In this document: positions 18,196 through 25,728 of the stretch, piece by piece
Layout: each line of letters opens with the position of its first letter
Position numbering within the stretch: position 1 is the first letter of the stretch
Origin: Oscillospiraceae bacterium MB24-C1
GTDB lineage: Bacteria; Bacillota; Clostridia; Oscillospirales; Ruminococcaceae
DNA length: 64,000 nt
Assembly: GCA_030913685.1 (NCBI GenBank)
Contig: CP133187.1
Location: 2,422,001-2,486,000, forward strand
Direction: 5' to 3'
The notes under the pieces: model-generated
Seen by the model: only the letters and a program-made list of their open reading frames with translations
Databases searched by the model: none
What the model was told of the DNA's origin: nothing
Translations under genes and position numbers: made by a program

Positions 18196-19317
18196 CTAAT
18201 CGTTTTTTAATTGAGTTGAATTCTTTTTCTCCCTGGGGCCTGTGCTCTTTCGGATAATGAGTTTTGGGAAATACTCTACACGGGTAATTCCGTCCGGACT
18301 ATCTTCAAGCTCAGAAAGATGATTTCCGCCCTCAATCTTGCGAACCAAAATGTCCACAGCCTCTCGGCCTGACTGCCTTGCATAGCTTTCTACTGAAGTC
18401 AATGAAATCCCCTTGTATTTTGAGACGCTTGTGTTGTCACAACCACATACCGAATAATCATCAGGAATTCGCTTCCCCGCATCGATGATCGCATCCATAA
18501 CACCAATGGCTATCATGTCATTGACCGCAACGAACGCCGTCACATCTTCATTGCGTTCAATCAACCGTTTGGCCATCAAATAGCCTAGCTCATATCCTTC
18601 AGGTACAACTTTTGCCTCCGCCAATTCCAGTTCAGGTGAGCAGGCCATTACGCTTTGAATCGGATTGAGATCGTGGGCCTTGTATACTGATCGTAACCCT
18701 TCTAACCGGCGAATCCGGGTTACCTGTTTTGTCTCGAAGGTGGATGTGATAAAAGCTATTCGCTCATGACCAAGTTTAATCAGATATTCACCGATGATAG
18801 TTCCCACACGGAAACCGTCTAACTCAAGAATATCTGCGTTATTATGTACGCCTTTGTCGTAGATATGGATGACAGGCTTTGACCACCCCACCTGTTGCAA
18901 CAACATATTATTTTCCGTCGGGTAGAGGAAAAACACACCCGCAAAAGGAAATTGGCTGCAAATCTGTATAATGCGGGTTTCCTGCGGTATCTCACGGAAT
19001 GTGTCAAACGCTAACAAGGAGTAACCTAACTCCTTAGCTCTGCGCTGCATTGCCTCCACCATATGCACATAGTATAAATTTGAAAGTGTTGGTGTAATGG
19101 CAACCAATACTTTTTCGTCAAGTGCCGCTGATTTGAAGGCGCCATTTCGAACATAGCCCAACTCATTACAGGCATCTATAACGCGGCGACAGGTCCTCTC
19201 AGGAAACTTACTACTGCTTTTCCCGTTCAGAATCATTGATACTGTGGCAGCAGAAACGCCCGCACGCTTTGCCACATCTTTGGCAGTAACTCTTACTTTT
19301 TTAATAGCACCCACCAC
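18196..19317 (-). CDS. LacI-family transcriptional repressor
   Basis: Helix-turn-helix VTAKDVAKRAGVSAATVSMI at the N-terminus, followed by a periplasmic-binding-protein-like sensor domain (VLVAITPTLSNLYYVHMVEAM ... DVTAFVAVNDMIAIGVMDAI ... YSVCGCDNTSVSKYKGISLTSV). About 370 residues. The start is uncertain: AAGGTGGTG directly precedes the conserved domain, so GTG at 19317/19314, or a rarer codon a few triplets later, is more likely than the ATG at 19428, because a TATAAT lies between them. It probably represses the dehydrogenase-TRAP operon through the two AT-rich operators downstream, with a sugar, polyol or phosphate ester as inducer. Confidence 0.9.
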   Translation of the reverse strand: MVGAIKKVRVTAKDVAKRAGVSAATVSMILNGKSSSKFPERTCRRVIDACNELGYVRNGAFKSAALDEKVLVAITPTLSNLYYVHMVEAMQRRAKELGYSLLAFDTFREIPQETRIIQICSQFPFAGVFFLYPTENNMLLQQVGWSKPVIHIYDKGVHNNADILELDGFRVGTIIGEYLIKLGHERIAFITSTFETKQVTRIRRLEGLRSVYKAHDLNPIQSVMACSPELELAEAKVVPEGYELGYLMAKRLIERNEDVTAFVAVNDMIAIGVMDAIIDAGKRIPDDYSVCGCDNTSVSKYKGISLTSVESYARQSGREAVDILVRKIEGGNHLSELEDSPDGITRVEYFPKLIIRKSTGPREKKNSTQLKND

Positions 19318-19590
19318 CTTATATTTTTGATTATATCGCAAATTCAAGGAAAATAAAACCCCAAAACGCAGCTTTGAACGGCACCTCATCTTTTGCTTAA
19401 TTAGTTTAGAAAACATATGCCCCCACACCCCCTCGCTTGTGTGTGGCGTGGGGTTTAGAAAGTTTTCGAGTTATCAAAATAATAGGGCGGTATTGCGGTG
19501 ATAAGACCCCAAGAGAGAGCCTATCCGAACTAAATCGAGTTGATAGGATGCTAAATGCTAATTTAGTGGGCTAAGAGCAGCTGCAAAAAA
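19318..19590. other. Intergenic region upstream of the LacI-type gene
   Basis: Contains a TATAAT on the minus strand close to the regulator start and, near 19422-19452, an imperfect GC-rich inverted repeat (CCCCAC ... GTGGGG). No gene is seen in either strand. Confidence 0.5.
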
Positions 19591-19619
19591 ATATCAGCCG
19601 GAGGGTTATCCTCCGGCTG
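19584..19619 (-). terminator. Terminator of the secreted-protein gene
   Basis: CAGCCGGAGG (19595-19604) pairs with CCTCCGGCTG (19610-19619); on the minus strand the stem is followed by ATAT and seven T residues. It lies 15 bases past the stop codon. Confidence 0.92.
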
Positions 19620-19633
19620 GCGGGTAAAGAAGC

Positions 19634-20593
19634 TTATTTCTTTTTAAAAACGGCGTTGATGCTTCTGGGGCCGTAAATGGCGTCAAAAGTGAAGGTGGCG
19701 GTATCACCACAATTGATACTATTGGGAACAGCTTTTCCATCCACCTGAATGTAGTAGATGGTGTAGCCTTCGTTTGCGGTGACGGTGTATTTTTGGCTTA
19801 TACTACCGGGTCTGAAGATTTTTTGACCTGGTTCGGTTATGCTACCGCCCTCGCCTGCGGTGGCGGTAATGGGAAGATAAAGCAGATTTTTGTGGGATTT
19901 AGTCCTTTTGCCGCCACTGCTAAAGGTGGGGGGGATGATATAAGTGATATTGTAGGCTTTTTCGAAATTGGCTTGTATAGACGCAGTAAGTTCCTCGTCA
20001 GTTTTTGGCCAGGCGTCGTTCCACTTTGGAGCACAAGGGCTGTTGGCTTCGGAGGTGGCAAATACGAAAGGGTAAACTGGAATAACGTCATTTTCATCAG
20101 GTGCGCCGACAAGCAAGTACAACGAATTGGCGCCGGTTTTAATAGGGTTTACTGGTGTGGTGTAACCAACGATTTTTGAATCTTTTTGTAGAGAATACTT
20201 CACCTTATGCACCGTATCCCCACCCACTATACTAGGAGCTAAAAATTCCCATCCGTCCCCGTCATTTTTCAGTATAGCTATATGCTTGTCCTTCTGGGTA
20301 TCATCAAAAGCCACCGCCCAGTAAGATGTTCCTGAACGACCGTTATACGCAAAAGCCGGCAGACCATTTAAGGTGGAAGGGGTCAACATATCCGTTATTG
20401 GTTCACCAGACGACGAATAAAAGTAAATGCCATCATTACAAATGTAGTCCCAATTAAAAACTTCTGCTTTGCCCTCCATTGTTCCGGTTAGTAGCTTTGA
20501 CAAATCGGCGGGATTAGTTGCTGCAAATGCAGCAGTTGGAAGCGCAAGGAGAATAAGGGCAATTGCAAGTGTGAGAGACAATAGTTTTTTCAT
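19634..20593 (-). CDS. Secreted protein with C-terminal bacterial-repeat domain
   Basis: 319 residues from the ATG at 20593, chosen because AAAGGAAG precedes it by 7 bases (an upstream in-frame ATG at 20611 overlaps that site). Signal peptide MKKLLSLTLAIALILLALPTAAFA. The middle is of unknown family (SGTSYWAVAFDDTQKDKHIAI). The last ~75 residues (ITATAGEGGSITEPGQ ... YTVTANEGYTIYYIQVDGKA ... INAVFKKK) match the small 'bacterial repeat' (Flg_new_2-like) beta-domain seen on many Clostridia surface proteins. There is no sorting motif. Monocistronic, with its own terminator. Confidence 0.78.
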   Translation of the reverse strand: MKKLLSLTLAIALILLALPTAAFAATNPADLSKLLTGTMEGKAEVFNWDYICNDGIYFYSSSGEPITDMLTPSTLNGLPAFAYNGRSGTSYWAVAFDDTQKDKHIAILKNDGDGWEFLAPSIVGGDTVHKVKYSLQKDSKIVGYTTPVNPIKTGANSLYLLVGAPDENDVIPVYPFVFATSEANSPCAPKWNDAWPKTDEELTASIQANFEKAYNITYIIPPTFSSGGKRTKSHKNLLYLPITATAGEGGSITEPGQKIFRPGSISQKYTVTANEGYTIYYIQVDGKAVPNSINCGDTATFTFDAIYGPRSINAVFKKK

Positions 20594-20854
20594 TCTAAGA
20601 CTTCCTTTCATTATTAAAATATCGTTAATAGCTCTTTGGCTTTTAGTGTTTAATGATTGCTAATTTCTCCGCTTGTTAAACTTATAGAGAAAAAACGCAT
20701 AAGGTAAGTTCCGAGACATAGAATGCTTTTCACTGCATGAACATAGGGCGAAAATTATACCTACTTTATTAACCCTAAGGCAATCTGTTAGAAAATGTTG
20801 TCATAAACCTGTGCGTGATAGATTTTTATTTATGGAATTGGCTTACCTGCCTGG

Positions 20855-21118
20855 CTACTTGGTGCGGTCAACGGTCAGCAGATCCATAAAGGTAGCGGCT
20901 GAAATCTCCAGAATCTCACTGCCGCCCCGATAAAATATCAAGCGGTATCCATCTGTCGCCACACTTCGGAATACATCTTGGTTGCGCAGTAACCCAAACT
21001 GCACCGATGACAGCCGCCTGTGCATATCTAAGCAAACCGTGCTGCCAGATTCCATTTCTATTTGAAGACAGCCGTCTTTCATGGGCGTTACTGCGCGAAA
21101 GATTCTACTGCTTTGCAT
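20855..21118 (-). CDS. Small DUF2442-like protein
   Basis: 87 residues from the ATG at 21118, which has AAAGGAGA 8 bases upstream; a longer frame to 21253 has no ribosome site. The pattern (PMKDGCLQIEMESGSTVCLD ... LLRNQDVFRSVATDGYRLIFYRGGSEILEIS) resembles DUF2442 proteins, which fold like the N-terminal domain of NE0471 and are sometimes found in toxin-antitoxin contexts. Function is not known. No partner gene is adjacent on the same strand. Confidence 0.6.
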   Translation of the reverse strand: MQSSRIFRAVTPMKDGCLQIEMESGSTVCLDMHRRLSSVQFGLLRNQDVFRSVATDGYRLIFYRGGSEILEISAATFMDLLTVDRTK

Positions 21119-21349
21119 GAAAAGTCTCCTTTCCAATTTGAATAGTGGTATAGCGGCATGGAAATTTCCAACATTGTGGGTATTTATTTTTAAAAAATAA
21201 AAACACCGTACAATAAGTGTACGACGTCTCTTTAGCGAAAGGATATCCCCCATCGGGTATTTATTTTTTAAATTCTCCTGCGCCCCTTAAATCTTTAAGC
21301 TATATATGCTGCACAGTATATCTTAAGATGGTTTTAAGTTTTTCTGGAG

Positions 21350-21822
21350 CTACTTTTGGTTGCTTATTACTTCAGTAGAGAACTTTGTGCTCTGAGGAGA
21401 GGTATAATTTTCAAAGTTAATAGGAGAATTAGCTTGTTTTTCTGCTGTTCTGGGGCCGATAGATGAGTTTTGCATAAAACCGGATTCGCGTTTGACATAT
21501 TCATCCTCGGTAAATGACATAGCATCTTCGCTAGATTCTAAGGCTTGTTCTATCAAGGGATTAGAGGCATTATTTTCAGCTGTTTGTTCCTGTTCTTCCA
21601 TATATCCAAGTCCTCCCATAAATGCGCCCAGCGCTGCCACTATAAGAAGCCAAGGATTTGTCGCAATTCCCAAAATAGAAAACGCAATAGCCGCTAAGCC
21701 TCCGACGGTAGCGGCGCCAGATAGTGCTCCTCCCAAGACGCCGTCTTCGCTGCCGCCTTCTATACCACCATTTTTTCTGAATCTACAACCAGTTGAGTTA
21801 AATCGTATTGTGCCTTATTCAT
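21350..21822 (-). pseudogene. Small glycine-rich membrane protein, interrupted at an A6 run
   Basis: The ATG at 21822 overlaps the stop of the preceding gene (ATGA), a coupling signal, and encodes MNKAQYDLTQLVVDSEK before the frame closes three codons later. A shift of -1 at the A6 run (21771-21776) joins it to a second frame: NGGIEGGSEDGVLGGALSGA, a hydrophobic glycine-rich segment (IAFSILGIATNPWLLIVAAL), then an acidic/Ser/Asn-rich tail; about 157 residues in all. This could be a mutation, slippage during transcription or programmed slippage. No family is recognised. The GG-rich N-terminus and glycine-zipper membrane segment recall secreted peptides or pore-formers, but it is too long for a standard class II bacteriocin. 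Confidence 0.5.
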
Positions 21823-22058
21823 TTTTTTAGTATTCCAAAGATGCTATTGTGGGATTTCGAGAATTCTTGTGCCGCCAATGCGGATATTTGGCCCCAGTCT
21901 AACACTTGTTCCATAAACGTATCTAACAACAACGATACACCATCCACGCTATTACTCTGCTCGTCACTCTGACGCGTAATGTAATCAAGATAATTTTCGG
22001 AAACTCGCTGATCGATTTCCAAAGTTTGGGCTGGTGTATCATTTGTAATTTCTTCCAT
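21819..22058 (-). CDS. Small acidic protein, coupled to the frameshifted gene
   Basis: 79 residues, acidic and mostly helical (MEEITNDTPAQTLEIDQRVS ... GVSLLLDTFMEQVLDWGQIS). A ribosome site (AGAAAGGGC) precedes the start and its stop codon overlaps the next start (ATGA). No family is recognised. The pair is divergent from the toxin/immunity array that begins at 22134, with only 75 bases between them, so the two may share regulation; a role as secretion or chaperone partner is possible but unproven. Confidence 0.6.
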   Translation of the reverse strand: MEEITNDTPAQTLEIDQRVSENYLDYITRQSDEQSNSVDGVSLLLDTFMEQVLDWGQISALAAQEFSKSHNSIFGILKK

Positions 22059-22133
22059 TGTTTTTGCCCTTTCTATAGTATTATTTACTAAAATGTTTTA
22101 GTATTTGAATAGTAGATTTGAAAGGAGAAAACT

Positions 22134-22960
22134 ATGTTAAAAGTAGTATTTCTGGGTTTGGATCTGCATCCTCTTAAAAATTTAATTAAGCCCGCCGGTC
22201 TTTTAAAGAATGAACGTGTTTATGGCTACTCTGCAGTAACCGATTTTATTGCTTCAATTGGTGAAGAAAACTTAGTTTCTACAAGTTATTTCACAAGATC
22301 TGACAATGTTGTTACGTGCGCAATTACATACCATGATAATGCACTTATAATATGTCCTCATTGTTCACGGGAACTAACCAATGCGTTTACGTTCTGCCCT
22401 CATTGAACATAATCTCACCAAATTATCGTAAGAACATATTGGGGGCGGCAAAAGAATTAGACCGTTTTTTACATACGAACTTGCATGGAAGAATCCCGAA
22501 GTATTTTAAAGAAATTCCGATTGAGGATATTACCGACCGGCTTCATAAGCTGATGGCATCTACTGATGCGACTTATGCCGCCTATACACAAGCTCCCGTC
22601 TATCAAAATGCTCTCGGCACAACTGTGACTATCGAAAATAGCCCCGTGACCAAATTGAAAAAATTTATTGCTAGCGTCAAAGATGAAAGTCCAACTGATA
22701 TAAAACGCTCACCTGAATGGGATAGTAAATGGTATATTTACGAAGGGGATATTGTTAAAAAAGACGCGACGGGAAATATCCTTTTCGGCTATGTGGGGAA
22801 GGTTTTTGGTTATGACGATGAGTTTCTCTGCTTAGGGGCGGGCCTATACCAGATTTGGACCGGCCCGTGGCGTTTAGACTATGCAACAAGCTATGGCGAC
22901 GATCCCTATGATACCAAGATGATTAGAAAAGGCATTGCCTATTATAATAAAACACATTAG
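22134..22960 (+). pseudogene. Polymorphic toxin type 44 gene with a single-base frameshift
   Basis: The first part (22134-22406, start preceded by AAAGGAG) ends in CPHC-x10-CPH then a TGA. In another frame, the downstream part (to 22960) begins NIISPNYRKNILGAAKELDR and ends in a type-44 toxin module (LFGYVGKVFGYDDEFL ... GDDPYDTKMIRKGIAYYNKT). Restoring one pyrimidine between 22405 and 22406 turns TGA into Cys, completes a CPHC ... CPHC zinc ribbon and joins the frames into about 276 residues. So this was one gene: unknown N-domain, zinc ribbon, helical linker, toxin tip. Type 44 domains are polymorphic toxin tips with proposed nuclease activity. As the sequence stands, it cannot make the full product. 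Confidence 0.7.
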
Positions 22961-22974
22961 AAAAGGGGATATGT

Positions 22975-23361
22975 GTGAAAAGACTTCTATGCGATAAAGC
23001 TAAAATAAAAAGGCTTCGTACTACGGCGCTGCTTCTGCTTTTCATAGCGTTTTGCTTTTATTTTTTCAGCGCGCAGAGATACAGGGGCGAAGAGCTTATC
23101 GGCACCTACCCTTCCCCAAACGGAACCTATATTTTGACAACCTATCTTAACAACGCAAGAAGTCTGACTGTTGACTTCGCTGTGCTTGGCCGGGTCAAGA
23201 ACACCAGGACGCATCTGTCTAAAAACGTCTATTTTAAATACCACTGTAGTGTGGCTGATGTCCGATGGCCGGACGACACCACGGTGGTGATTAACGATGT
23301 GGTAATAAACGTCGGGAAGGATGTTTATAATGACGACGGTTACGAAGTCAAGCACTGGTGA
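22975..23361 (+). CDS. DUF5412-like membrane protein, candidate immunity protein 1
   Basis: 128 residues, GTG start after AAAAGGGG, 14 bases behind the toxin gene. One N-terminal membrane helix (about 18-36), then an extracytoplasmic domain with the DUF5412 pattern: IGTYPSPNGTYILTTYLNN, VDFAVLGRVKNT, and a W-x-DDTTVVINDVVINV end. The same gene follows each toxin copy here, which is why an immunity role is proposed; DUF5412 itself has no assigned function. Confidence 0.7.
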   Translation: MKRLLCDKAKIKRLRTTALLLLFIAFCFYFFSAQRYRGEELIGTYPSPNGTYILTTYLNNARSLTVDFAVLGRVKNTRTHLSKNVYFKYHCSVADVRWPDDTTVVINDVVINVGKDVYNDDGYEVKHW

Positions 23362-23384
23362 TTCCCCCACGAAAAGGAGGCGTC

Positions 23385-23528
23385 ATGAGCTACTTCGCCT
23401 CTGCTCGGTTGAGATTGGGCGGTATGGTCAGGATTTTCCATCAGACAGAGGTGCTATATATGAACAAGGCATGGCTTAAAGAAAATAGGATTGTGTCATC
23501 ATTATTATTGTACTACTTTTTACGCTAA
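23385..23528 (+). other. Short chimeric frame before the immunity remnant
   Basis: A frame with a good ribosome site (AAAAGGAGGCGTC-ATG) encodes 47 residues that run into the first codons of the second DUF5412 copy (MNKAWLKENRIV at 23460) before a stop. It probably marks the scar where the second toxin copy was deleted, rather than a functional gene. Confidence 0.35.
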
Positions 23529-23838
23529 TGACGGTTTACAATCTCTTTTATAATACACAGCGCATCAAAGGGGAGGAAGTTATAGGCACATACCCTTCCC
23601 CAGGCGGTACTTATATTCTGACGGCCTATCTTAATAACAGAAACAGCCTGACCGTGGACTTTGCGATTCTCGGGCGGGTGAAAAATACCAGAACCCATTT
23701 GTCGCGGAATGTTTACTGGCAATACCATTAAAGAACCGCAGAGGTTGAATGTTAGATTAGACCACTGTTATTATAAACGATATAACTTTAAATGTTGAAA
23801 CGCACGCTTATGATTACAGGGAGCATGATTATAAATAA
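23460..23838 (+). pseudogene. Second DUF5412-like copy, broken by frameshifts
   Basis: The copy can be followed end to end against its neighbours only by changing frame: MNKAWLKENRIV, then a shift into VIIIIVLLFTLMTVYNLFY (the membrane helix), then GTYPSPGGTYILTAYLNN ... HLSRNVYWQYH and a stop, then TTVIINDITLNV in another frame ending at 23838. At least two lesions, so it is a pseudogene. No toxin module precedes it. Confidence 0.8.
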
Positions 23839-23960
23839 TGATAAAATAAAAGTGACCTTTAAGGTCGCTTTTTGTTTTGATAGAGATATTGATAATACGA
23901 TTGATTACAGCTTTTCTAAAGACATAGACAGGAAAAATATAAAAACTGCCTAAGAATACA

Positions 23961-23993
23961 ACGAACCCTCACTTGAATTTTAAGTGAGGGTTC
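23961..23993 (+). terminator. 13-bp hairpin after the immunity remnant
   Basis: CGAACCCTCACTT pairs perfectly with AAGTGAGGGTTCG around a 7-base loop; ATTAAAT follows. It belongs to the same hairpin family as 9422-9460 and 25698-25728 and lies between toxin units two and three. Confidence 0.6.
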
Positions 23994-24162
23994 GATTAAA
24001 TATTGCGATAGAATAGATGCAGAGAATATTCAAAAGTTGCTTTAAACTTGAAATTAATTGACCATTGCAAGCCACATTCACTTTGATTATGCTAAAATTA
24101 CAATCAGGAGGTAATATTTTGAAAGTGTTACATCCCTGATTGAACTTAGGAGGTGTATTGTT

Positions 24163-24537
24163 TTGGAAGATGCAATAGTGATTGCCTTTAGAGATAGGTA
24201 TGGATATGTCGTTGGAACTGAAGACTATTTTTCCGCTCTAAATAAGGGGATTTTATCGGGCCTTATGGCAGATGATCGAAAGTACAATTATCGTGAAGCT
24301 TTGCGAAAATCAGCAGATAGAATACACCATATATTAGATGAGATTGATGCAGACCTCCTTTTTGGATATGTTGGCAAACTCTTTGGCTATCATGACGAAT
24401 TTCTTAGTGCCGGAGCAGGTGCATATCAGATTAAAGAAGGCACTTGGGATTGGAGTTTTTGGCCCACCTACTTTGATGATCCTTATGACAATAAAATGAT
24501 ACGCAAGGGCATTGAATATTACAACAAAACACACTAG
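24163..24537 (+). CDS. Orphan polymorphic toxin type 44 module
   Basis: 124 residues; TTG start with AGGAGG 9 bases upstream. Residues about 64-124 match the C-terminal part of the first copy (LFGYVGKLFGYHDEFLSAGA ... FDDPYDNKMIRKGIEYYNKT), while the N-terminal 60 residues are different and short, with no secretion, LXG or zinc-ribbon part. This suggests a toxin-tip cassette cut off from its delivery domain, as in polymorphic-toxin cassette arrays. Thirty-eight bases upstream another ribosome site leads to a 6-codon frame (TTG at 24120, stop at 24140), perhaps the scar of the lost N-terminus. Confidence 0.65.
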   Translation: MEDAIVIAFRDRYGYVVGTEDYFSALNKGILSGLMADDRKYNYREALRKSADRIHHILDEIDADLLFGYVGKLFGYHDEFLSAGAGAYQIKEGTWDWSFWPTYFDDPYDNKMIRKGIEYYNKTH

Positions 24538-24554
24538 AAAGCTGGGGTTCATTT

Positions 24555-24923
24555 ATGAAAAGAGCTATATTAAAAGCGATCAAAATAATATTGATCAGCT
24601 TTCTTACCTTGATTCTACTGTTTGTTGCTTTTTTACTTTATCATTCGAATATTCAAACTATTAAGGGTGATCAAGTCATAGGAACATATCCTTCACCTGA
24701 TGGCACCTATATTGTTACCGCCTATCTGAACAGCGGTAATATGACAACGGACTTTGCAGTATTAGGACGTGTGAAAAATACAAAAACCAATAGATCAAGA
24801 AATATTTATTGGAAATATCACTGTAACTTTGCTTACGTGCGATGGTCAGATGAGGACACAGTTGTTATTAACGGTATCGTGCTTGATGTGAAAAAGGATA
24901 CTTACAAAAATCTAGATTATTAA
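24555..24923 (+). CDS. DUF5412-like membrane protein, candidate immunity protein 3
   Basis: 122 residues, ATG start, 17 bases after the toxin module. One membrane helix (about 10-32), then GTYPSPDGTYIVTAYLNSG, TDFAVLGRVKNTKT, and DEDTVVINGIVLDVKKDTY, the clearest DUF5412 match of the three. Intact. It is AT-richer than copy 1, so the units diverged before or after arrival rather than by very recent duplication. Confidence 0.72.
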   Translation: MKRAILKAIKIILISFLTLILLFVAFLLYHSNIQTIKGDQVIGTYPSPDGTYIVTAYLNSGNMTTDFAVLGRVKNTKTNRSRNIYWKYHCNFAYVRWSDEDTVVINGIVLDVKKDTYKNLDY

Positions 24924-25697
24924 TTTCAAAATTGTAGCGCTGTTTTATCAAAAATATATTGAATGGTATTTTATGGATAGGGCGTGTAGGGCATGTAAAA
25001 TTGAAACTTTTCTACTAAAATAAGCTGATATCCCGATCTGACCATTATCTCGAATATAATATGTGACTGTGCTAAATGCCGAGGAAAATTTTCGAAAATA
25101 TACGCCCTACACGCCCTACTTTCTGTACAGATATATTTCAATACCAATATTGAATGATAATAAACTACATAAATAACTGCTATCCTATTGTGCTTCAATA
25201 TAATTATCCGTCGTTTGAAAATACCTAAGCAGACTAATTATCTTATCAATCCGCTGGCATTCATTAATAAAATAATACTATTGGTGTTTTATGGATAGGG
25301 CGTGTAGGGCATGTATAATTGAAACTTTTCTACTAAAATAAGTCCATTATCGCTCTGGCCAATTATCTCAAATATAATATGTGACTGCGTTAATGACGAG
25401 AGAAATTTTCGAAACTACACGCCCTACATGCGCTACTTCTGGTGTAGACATGTTTCAATACCAGTATTAGATGATAATAAACTACATAAATAGCAGTTGT
25501 TCTATAATGTCTCAATATAAATATCTGTGATTTAAAATATCCAAACAGACTAATTATCTCCTTAATCCGGTATAGCAGGGTGATAGATTAAAATATAGCA
25601 TTGAGAGGGGATAGGACTATAAAATATAAACCCGCATTATAACGCCATTATGATGATATTTTAATTTTCAAGATAAACTATTTAAAAATAATAGAAA
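24924..25697. other. 774-base non-coding region with a 318-bp tandem duplication
   Basis: No protein-like frame is seen on either strand. Most of it is two copies of a 318-bp unit (next entry). It lies between the toxin array and the left end of the prophage. Confidence 0.7.
24969..25604. repeat. 318-bp imperfect tandem repeat with inverted TAGGGC boxes
   Basis: Unit 1 runs 24969-25286 and unit 2 starts at 25287 with the same TTTTATGGATAGGGCGTG. Each unit opens with TAGGGCGTGTAGGGC (itself a 9-bp direct repeat, TAGGGCxTG) and carries the inverted form GCCCTACACGCCCTA about 110-120 bp later (imperfect in unit 2). Between and after these are matched AT-rich stretches such as ACTTTTCTACTAAAATAAG and GATAATAAACTACATAAATA. 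The boxes look like binding sites for a dimeric protein or the arms of a long hairpin. Function unknown. Confidence 0.85.
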
Positions 25698-25728
25698 AAC
25701 GACCCTCAAGGTTTACTTGAGGATCGTT
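25698..25728 (-). terminator. Displaced tRNA-Leu terminator beside attL
   Basis: AACGACCCTCAAG / CTTGAGGATCGTT (one G-T pair) around a 5-base loop, followed on the minus strand by TTTTTCTATTATTTTT. It begins directly after the CCA end of the tRNA-Leu fragment at attL, so before insertion of the prophage it would have terminated tRNA-Leu. Confidence 0.8.

Noticed and set aside
19422-19452. GC-rich inverted repeat as a terminator
   Set aside because: Irregular stem and no gene ending into it.
22404-22406. TGA at the fourth zinc-ribbon Cys as selenocysteine
   Set aside because: Read-through would add only one residue before TAA; a one-base deletion explains the data better.
22987-23370. Minus-strand 127-codon frame over the DUF5412-like gene
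   Set aside because: The plus-strand gene has family motifs, a membrane helix and a ribosome site; the reverse frame has none.
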